From positions 62,001-126,000 of the forward strand of contig NZ_JAGWCB010000006.1 in the NCBI RefSeq assembly GCF_020387415.1: DNA of 64,000 nucleotides, written 5' to 3'. Within the stretch, counting starts at the first letter, position 1. Every line of letters begins with the position of its first letter. Shown here piece by piece: positions 58,809-64,000 of the stretch. The stretch is from Ideonella benzenivorans. Its GTDB lineage: Bacteria; Pseudomonadota; Gammaproteobacteria; Burkholderiales; Burkholderiaceae_C. The position numbers and the translations under genes were made by a program. The notes under the pieces were generated by a model. It worked only from the letters and a program-made list of their open reading frames with translations, had not been told where the DNA came from and did not search any database.

Positions 58809-59588
58809 TCAGCGCCAGGCCAGGGTGTCGCCCGCGCTCAGCGGGTGCAGGTGCAGGTGCGGCACCCGCTGGCGCAGGTCGTCCAGCACGGCGTGCTGCT
58901 CGCCTGGCTTGATGTGGGTCAGGTGGATCTGGGCGCCGGTGGGCAGGCGGGCCAGTTCGGCTGCCAGCGTGGAGGGGCAGTGGTGCAGGCTGTCGGCGGC
59001 CACGCCGCGCTCGGCTTCCGAGAAGGCGATCTCGATGACCAGGTGCTGCACGTTGCGCGGACCCAGGGCCGCCACCAGGGCCGGGTTGGGGCCGGTGTCG
59101 CCGGTGTAGACCCACCAGCCGCCGGCGGCGCCTTCCACCGCATAGCCCACGGCGGGCACGCTGTGGCGGGCGGGCAGCACCTCGATGTGGCGTTGGGCCC
59201 GGCCCAGGTGCAGGTGCTGGCCGGTCTGCAGCTCGTGCAGGCTGAGCACCGGCTGGTCCGCCCGCGGCAGGCGGGTGAAGTCGGGCCAGAGCAGGCCATT
59301 GAACAGGTGCTGGCGCAGCACGGCCAGGGTGGCGGGCAGCGCGTGGATCTGGATCGGGGGCCGGCCGGCGCGGCGGCGCATCACGCTGTCGGCCAGCAGG
59401 GGCACGCCCAGCACATGGTCCAGGTGGGAATGGCTGAGCAGGATGTGGTCGATGCGGGCCAGCTCGTCCAGCGTCAGGTCGCCCACGCCGGTGCCGGCGT
59501 CGAACAGGATGTCGTCATCCAACAGGAAGGCGGTGGTGCGGCAGCCGGCGGCGATGGAGCCGGAGCAGCCGAGGACGCGCAGGCTCAT
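58809..59588 (-). CDS. Class II-type cyclic nucleotide phosphodiesterase, MBL fold
   Basis: 259 residues. The metal site SHSHLDHVLG (HxHxDH) plus TGDTGPNP and LTHIKPG matches class II cAMP phosphodiesterases of the metallo-beta-lactamase fold. No signal peptide. It lies 112 bp downstream of an adenylate cyclase gene on the same strand, so the pair probably makes and removes one cAMP pool. Confidence 0.85.
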   Translation of the reverse strand: MSLRVLGCSGSIAAGCRTTAFLLDDDILFDAGTGVGDLTLDELARIDHILLSHSHLDHVLGVPLLADSVMRRRAGRPPIQIHALPATLAVLRQHLFNGLLWPDFTRLPRADQPVLSLHELQTGQHLHLGRAQRHIEVLPARHSVPAVGYAVEGAAGGWWVYTGDTGPNPALVAALGPRNVQHLVIEIAFSEAERGVAADSLHHCPSTLAAELARLPTGAQIHLTHIKPGEQHAVLDDLRQRVPHLHLHPLSAGDTLAWR

Positions 59589-59700
59589 GGTGAAGGCGGG
59601 CGAAGGGTGGACGGGCAAGAGAAATCGCACGGCCGGAGGCGCGGGCAGAACGCGCATGGTCGCCGCGGGGCGCCGGCAGCGCAAGCACCCAAGTTGGCAC

Positions 59701-61659
59701 TCATACGGAGCTTGTCGGCCCGTTTGGGGAGGAAGTAGGGAGCGGTGTGAAAACCGTCACAGCCTGTTCCCGGCCCTTGACGTGGCAGCGGTCCACCTCC
59801 CGCCAGGCCAGTTCGGCGTCCAGCTGGTGGCCGCAGGCGGCGCGGGTGCTGTCGGCCACCAGCAGGTCCACGCCCAGCTCGCGGGTCAGGGCTTCCAGGC
59901 GGGCGGCCAGGTTCACCGCGTCACCCACGGCGGTGTAGGTGCGCCGGCCCGGGGTGCCCAGGTCGCCCACGCAGACGACGCCGGTGGCCAGGCCGATGCC
60001 AAAGTGCACGCCGGGCAGGCCTTGGGCCGCCAGGTGGGCGTTGAGCGGGCCGGTGGCATGGGCCAGGGCCAGGGCGGCGCGCACCGCGCGGGGGGCGTGG
60101 TCGGGTTGGGCCTGGGGGGCACCCCAGAAGGCCATGGCGGCGTCGCCGATGAACTTGTCCAGCGTGCCGCCGTGGGCGTGGACGATCTCGGTGACGGTGC
60201 CGAAGTAGAGGTTGAGCAGCTCGCGCAGGGCCTGCGGCGCCAGGTGTTCGCTCAGGGTGGTGAAGCCGCGCAGGTCGCAGAACAGGATGGTCAGCTCGCG
60301 GTTGCTGGCTTCCAGCGCCTGGGTGTCGCCCCGGGCGGCCAGGGCGCGGGCGCGGGCCGGGGGCAGGTACTGCTCGAACAGGCGCTGCAGGCTTTGGCGT
60401 TGCTGCCATTCGCGCAGCAGGCGGTGGGTCAGCAGCAGCGCGGCATAGAGGGCCGACAGCGCGCCAGCGCTGACCAGGGGCAGCTGCAGGCCGGCGCCCT
60501 GTCGCCACGCCAGGTGTTGGCCCAGCAGCAGCGCGGCCACGGCGGCCAGGGCAGCCAGGGTGCGGGGCGGGCTGCCGCGGCGTGCGGCCCAGGCGGTGCC
60601 CAGCAGGGCCAGCAGGATCAGGGCAGCCTCATAGCCGGGAGCCCAGGCGGGGCGGTGGATCAGCGTGCCGTCCAGCAGCCCGGCCAGCATCAGGGCGTGG
60701 ATCTCGACGCCGGGCAGGGCTGGGTTGACCGGGGTGGCGCGCAGGTCGGCCAGGCCGGGGGCGGAGCTGCCCAGCAGCACCAGCTGGCCCCGCAGGTGGC
60801 CCGCGGGCAGTTGGCCGGCGAGCACCTGGGCGGCGCTGAGGTAGCGGAAGCTGCCGCCGGCGGGGCCGCCGGGGCCTTGGTACGGCACCCGCCATTGGCC
60901 GTGCTCGTCCAGCTTGAGCCGCTGGGCCGGGTGCCCCGGGGAGGGGGCGAGTTGCAGGGCTTCCAGCACGGCGGGTTGACCGACGCCAGTGGGCTGCCAC
61001 TGCGGCTGCACCGGGGGTTGGCCGCTGGCCAGCCAGGCCAGGGCCAGGGCCAGCGAGGGCCAGGCCTGGTGATCCAGCACCGCCACCGCGGGCACGGCGC
61101 GCACCAGGCCGTCGGCGTCGGGCACGACGTTGAAGAAGCCGCCGTGGGGCGCGGCGGCGGCCAGCGTTGGCGTGTTGGCGGCCAGACCGTTCCAGGCCGG
61201 CAGGCCGGCCGGGCGGGGGCCGGGTACGTTGAACAGGGCGCGCGGTGGCTGCCCGCTGCGCAGGCCGCCGCGGTCGCTGGTCAGGTAGAAGCCGGCCACC
61301 ACCGGCGCGCTCTGCCAGGCTTGGGCCAGCGCGGTGTCCTGCGGCGTGGGTTCGGGAAAGACCAGGTCGATGCCCAGCGCGGCCACCTGCTGGCGCTGCA
61401 GCAGCTCGCGGCTGAGGGCGGCCAGGCGCTCGCGCGGCCAGGGCCAGTGGCCCACGGTCTGCAGGCTGGCCTCGTCCAGGTCGACGATGACGATGTCCGG
61501 ATGCGGCGCCGAAGGGCGGGCGTGCTGTTGCTGCCAGTCATCGACCGCCAGCTCCAGGCGGGTCAGCAGGGCCAGCGGGGCCACCAGGGCGTGCCACAGC
61601 CCGAGCGCGGCCAGGGCCACGCCCGCCAGCGCAGCCAGGGCGCGCGGCCGCAGGGCCAT
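59701..61659 (-). CDS. CHASE2 domain adenylate/guanylate cyclase
   Basis: 652 residues. An N-terminal membrane helix is followed by a periplasmic CHASE2 sensor (about 35-330; PDIVIVDLDEASLQTVGHWP and FRYLSAAQVLAGQ), three membrane helices (about 340-420), and a class III cyclase domain (ILFCDLRGFTTLSE, GGTLDKFIGDAAMAFWG, TYTAVGDAVNLAARLEAL). Lys in the DKFIGD segment favours ATP over GTP as substrate. The start shares one base with the FHA gene stop (TGATG). Confidence 0.93.
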   Translation of the reverse strand: MALRPRALAALAGVALAALGLWHALVAPLALLTRLELAVDDWQQQHARPSAPHPDIVIVDLDEASLQTVGHWPWPRERLAALSRELLQRQQVAALGIDLVFPEPTPQDTALAQAWQSAPVVAGFYLTSDRGGLRSGQPPRALFNVPGPRPAGLPAWNGLAANTPTLAAAAPHGGFFNVVPDADGLVRAVPAVAVLDHQAWPSLALALAWLASGQPPVQPQWQPTGVGQPAVLEALQLAPSPGHPAQRLKLDEHGQWRVPYQGPGGPAGGSFRYLSAAQVLAGQLPAGHLRGQLVLLGSSAPGLADLRATPVNPALPGVEIHALMLAGLLDGTLIHRPAWAPGYEAALILLALLGTAWAARRGSPPRTLAALAAVAALLLGQHLAWRQGAGLQLPLVSAGALSALYAALLLTHRLLREWQQRQSLQRLFEQYLPPARARALAARGDTQALEASNRELTILFCDLRGFTTLSEHLAPQALRELLNLYFGTVTEIVHAHGGTLDKFIGDAAMAFWGAPQAQPDHAPRAVRAALALAHATGPLNAHLAAQGLPGVHFGIGLATGVVCVGDLGTPGRRTYTAVGDAVNLAARLEALTRELGVDLLVADSTRAACGHQLDAELAWREVDRCHVKGREQAVTVFTPLPTSSPNGPTSSV

Positions 61660-62297
61660 CAGCCCTGGATGAATTGCATCTGCGTGCCGGCCAGTTCGAT
61701 GACGTCGCCGTTCTTCAGCGGCATCACGCCGTCACCCAGTGGCGTGCCGTTCACGCTGGGGCGCAGGTCGCCTTCCACATGGGCCAGCACATAGCCGGTG
61801 GGGCGCTTGGCGATGGAGGCCACCTGGGTGCCGGGCTTGCCGACGGTGGTGACGGCCTTGGTCAGCAGCACCTCGCGGCCGGCGGCCGCACCGTTGAGCA
61901 CCTTGATCGACGCCGGCAGCACCTGCACCGTGGGCAGCGGCGGGGGCGGCGGCTCCTTGGGCAGCAGGGTGCCGGGGCGCAGCACCATGGTCTTCTCGTA
62001 ATCGGTCACCTCGTCGGCCAGGTACTTGATGCGGTACTTGCCGATCTCGATCACGTCGTTGGGGGCCAGCAGCTGCTTCTTGATGGCCTTGCCGTTGATG
62101 TAGGTGCCGTTGGTGCTGTTGAGGTCTTCGATGAAGACGTCATCGCCCACCGTCAGCAGCACGGCATGTTCGCCGCTCACGGCGAGGTTGTCGATGACGA
62201 TGTCGTTGTAGGGGCGGCGTCCCAGCGTGGTCCGATCCTTCTGGATGGCCACTTCCTTGAGAACCACGTTGTCGAGTGAGACGACCAGCTTGCCCAT
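61659..62297 (-). CDS. Double FHA-domain protein
   Basis: 212 residues. The first FHA domain (about 20-95) has the classical GRRPYNDIVIDNLAVSGEHA and NSTNGTYINGKAI phosphothreonine-binding motifs. A Pro-rich linker (PPPPPLP) follows. The second, weaker FHA domain (about 135-210) has SVNGTPLGDGVMPLKNGD. It presumably reads Thr phosphorylation made by the kinase in the same cluster and passes it to the cyclase with which it is co-translated. Confidence 0.93.
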   Translation of the reverse strand: MGKLVVSLDNVVLKEVAIQKDRTTLGRRPYNDIVIDNLAVSGEHAVLLTVGDDVFIEDLNSTNGTYINGKAIKKQLLAPNDVIEIGKYRIKYLADEVTDYEKTMVLRPGTLLPKEPPPPPLPTVQVLPASIKVLNGAAAGREVLLTKAVTTVGKPGTQVASIAKRPTGYVLAHVEGDLRPSVNGTPLGDGVMPLKNGDVIELAGTQMQFIQG

Positions 62298-62370
62298 GAA
62301 TACCCTCGTGTTGCCCGCGTCCGGGCTTGTGTCGCGCCGCCTCCGGGGGAATGCGGCGGAATCCTGATGA

Positions 62371-63117
62371 TCAGTGCAATTTGGCCAGGATGACGGAGAT
62401 GTTATCCCGTCCGCCTGCAGCATTGGCGGCGTCCACCAAGGCCGCAGCCTGCTCGTCCAGTGTCTTGTTGATCTGCAACACGTGGGCCATCTGCGGGTCG
62501 GTGAGCATGTCGGACAGCCCGTCCGAGCACAACAGGATCACGTCACCCACCTCGACATCATGGGGGTGGACCTCAAGAACCACCTCGGGTTCGACCCCGA
62601 CGGCGCGTGTCACCAGATTGCGGTGCAGCGCGTAGGCGGCCTCGGCCGGCGTGATCAGACCGGCGTCGATCTGCTCCTGCAGCAGCGAGTGATCACGGCT
62701 GAGCTGGGTCATCCGGCCGTTGCGCAGGCGATACGCTCGCGAATCCCCCAGGTGGCCGATCCAGACCCGGCTGCGCTCGAACAGCGCCGTCACCAGGGTG
62801 GTGCCCATGCCGGCGTAGGCCGGCACGGTGCTGGCCGCGGTGAAGACCTGGCGGTTGGCCTCCTGGGCCGCGTCGATCAGGGCCCGGGTCACGGCGCCAT
62901 CGTCGGGCGCGGCGCTCAGGCCTTGCAGCCACTGGCGGAAGTGTTCGCGCATGGCCTTGACCGCCATGTCGCTGGCCACCTCGCCGGCGTTGTAGCCACC
63001 CATGCCGTCGGCCAGCAGGCACAGGCCCAGGCCGGCGTCGATCAGGACGGCATCTTCGTTGTTCTGGCGCGCGCGGCCGACGTCGAGCGCGCTGCTGTAT
63101 TCAAGACGCAGTGACAC
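62371..63117 (-). CDS. PP2C-type Ser/Thr protein phosphatase
   Basis: 248 residues. The metal-binding motifs DGMGGYNAGEVAS, GMGTTLV, GDSRAYRLRNG and DNISVIL are all present, so the enzyme should be active. The GTG start at 63117 (SLRLEYSSALDVGRARQNNE) overlaps the kinase gene by 17 bp. It opposes the neighbouring kinase. Confidence 0.93.
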   Translation of the reverse strand: MSLRLEYSSALDVGRARQNNEDAVLIDAGLGLCLLADGMGGYNAGEVASDMAVKAMREHFRQWLQGLSAAPDDGAVTRALIDAAQEANRQVFTAASTVPAYAGMGTTLVTALFERSRVWIGHLGDSRAYRLRNGRMTQLSRDHSLLQEQIDAGLITPAEAAYALHRNLVTRAVGVEPEVVLEVHPHDVEVGDVILLCSDGLSDMLTDPQMAHVLQINKTLDEQAAALVDAANAAGGRDNISVILAKLH

Positions 63118-64000
63118 GGGGCTCGATCCTGCTGTTGTTCTTGTGGATGTCGGCATTGTCGCGGGATGCGGGCAGGGTGAACCCGTCGCAAGCACGGGCA
63201 ATGAGGCGCAATTCACGGGCCAGCGCATGGCCATCGGCGTGGCGGTCGGCGGGCGACTTGGCCATCATCCGTGCCAGCACATCGCCCAGCACCTCTGGCA
63301 GGTCGGGGCGCAGGCTGCGCAGCGGCGGGGCCGCTTCGCTGGCGATGGCGGCCAGGGTCTCGCCCATCGACGGCCGGTCGAAGGGGCGTTGGCCGGTCAG
63401 CAGCTCGAACAGCACGATGCCCAGCGCGTAGAGGTCGCAGCGGCCATCCAGCGGCACGCCACTGAGCTGTTCGGGGGCCATGTAGCAGGGGGTGCCCACC
63501 AGCAGGCCGCTCAGGCTGTAGCCATGGTCGTCCAGCCGGGCGCAGCCGAAGTCACCGACCTTGAGCGTGCCGCCCTCGGCCGGGTTGAACAGCAGGTTGC
63601 CGGGTTTGAGGTCGCGGTGCACCACGCCCTGGGCATGGGCGTAGGCCAGGGCCTCGGCCACCACGGCGCCCATGCGCAGCACCAGGCCTTCGGGCAGCAG
63701 GCGGCCGGGCTGGGTGTAGCGGGTCAGGTCGCTGCCGGGCACCCATTCCATGGCCAGCCAGCCGCAACGCTCGCCGTTCTGGGTCACGATGCCGGCGCCC
63801 AGCGTGTGGACGATCGCCGGGTGCTGCAGCCGGCCGGCGGCGGCGGCTTCGCGCAGGAAGTAGGTCGTCTGCTGGCCCTCGCGGAAGCGCACGACCTTCA
63901 GCGCGACGAGTTCATCGCTGCCGGCCACGCGGGCCTGGTAGAGCTCGCTTTGCGGGCCCTGGGCACAGGCGCGCAGGATGTGGAAGCCCTCGGTCGCGGC
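63101..64000 (-). CDS. Ser/Thr protein kinase, 5' end outside the window
   Basis: The frame stays open to the window edge, so only about 300 C-terminal residues are visible. They contain VALK (ATP-anchoring Lys), HRDLKPGNLLF (catalytic loop), DFGCARL, and CYMAPEQLSG activation segment. The residues before (GFHILRACAQGPQSELYQARV) look like the Gly-rich loop region with the glycines poorly kept. No membrane helix follows the kinase domain, so it seems cytosolic. It is co-translated with the PP2C gene. Confidence 0.92.
   Translation of the reverse strand, partial: AATEGFHILRACAQGPQSELYQARVAGSDELVALKVVRFREGQQTTYFLREAAAAGRLQHPAIVHTLGAGIVTQNGERCGWLAMEWVPGSDLTRYTQPGRLLPEGLVLRMGAVVAEALAYAHAQGVVHRDLKPGNLLFNPAEGGTLKVGDFGCARLDDHGYSLSGLLVGTPCYMAPEQLSGVPLDGRCDLYALGIVLFELLTGQRPFDRPSMGETLAAIASEAAPPLRSLRPDLPEVLGDVLARMMAKSPADRHADGHALARELRLIARACDGFTLPASRDNADIHKNNSRIEPRVTAS

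Noticed and set aside
63101..63928. Kinase starting at the GTG at 63928
   Set aside because: The kinase fold continues upstream in frame to the window edge, so the true start is outside.

Overview
The window is about 64 kb of very GC-rich chromosomal DNA. Genes are densely packed, with frequent ATGA/GTGA start-stop overlaps and strong strand-wise operon structure. The gene content (N-type ATPase, cydPABX-ybgE, a phaC/ackA/MaoC-Pta/fabI cluster, PglL-like pilin glycosylation enzymes, a SWIB/lysine-rich histone-like protein) and the codon bias suggest a betaproteobacterium of the Burkholderiales, probably near the Rubrivivax/Leptothrix/Ideonella group. That placement is inference from gene content. 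No tRNA, rRNA, CRISPR array, insertion sequence or prophage was seen.

Layout. 1-2131: RND efflux permease (cut by the window edge) and its membrane fusion protein, read leftward behind a palindromic operator. 2222-8602: a rightward N-type F-ATPase operon (atpD C Q B E F A G) with no atpR and no separate delta gene. 8648-13956: a MarR regulator and an Aae/FUSC-type aromatic-acid efflux system (FUSC pump, DUF1656, HlyD adaptor, NodT outer-membrane lipoprotein). 13866-14911: a CxxC AhpD-like protein and an ETHE1-like MBL protein read leftward. The AhpD gene has the same ATACCCA-N2-TGGGTAT operator as the RND operon. 14957-18280: the cytochrome bd operon cydP-cydA-cydB-cydX-ybgE, divergent from a sigma-54 activator with a Cys/His-rich PAS domain (18444-19853). 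19922-20620: FAA hydrolase. 20669-25702: a Baeyer-Villiger monooxygenase plus serine esterase pair behind a sigma-54 promoter, with its AcoR-type activator and matching CTGTCCC-N6-GGGACAG sites. 25884-31517: ssb, a YeiE-like LysR divergent from yeiH, a Cys-rich lipoprotein, a cupin and recQ.

31527-45127 looks like a low-oxygen and storage metabolism block. Leftward it runs fabI-like reductase, MaoC-Pta fusion, ackA, patatin, phaC, mgtA. Divergent from it are a 665-residue protein with a PhoU-like C-terminus and a pyruvate-phosphate-dikinase-like protein that lacks the PEP/pyruvate barrel. An FNR-type regulator gene follows. The divergent promoter region holds an FNR-like box and a PhaR-like palindrome.

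45172-52721: a possible small ORF, uvrA, a TPR-like hypothetical, a SWIB/histone-like gene with a terminator, a small membrane protein, an M48 protease and moaC. 52732-54493: an AT-richer AbiE-type toxin-antitoxin pair with its operator. 54528-58739: two PglL-like O-oligosaccharyltransferase paralogs and a type IV pilin gene with a sigma-54 promoter and an inverted repeat. 58809-64000: a signalling cluster of Ser/Thr kinase (cut by the edge), PP2C phosphatase, double-FHA protein, CHASE2-adenylate cyclase and class II cAMP phosphodiesterase.

The observations most worth following are the atypical N-ATPase (Met at the c-ring helix-1 ion-ligand position, together with loss of atpR), the barrel-less dikinase paired with a PhoU-like protein, and the shared operator joining RND efflux to persulfide-type enzymes. 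The others are the putative Cys-coordinated PAS sensor facing the cyd operon and the tandem PglL paralogs of different base composition.
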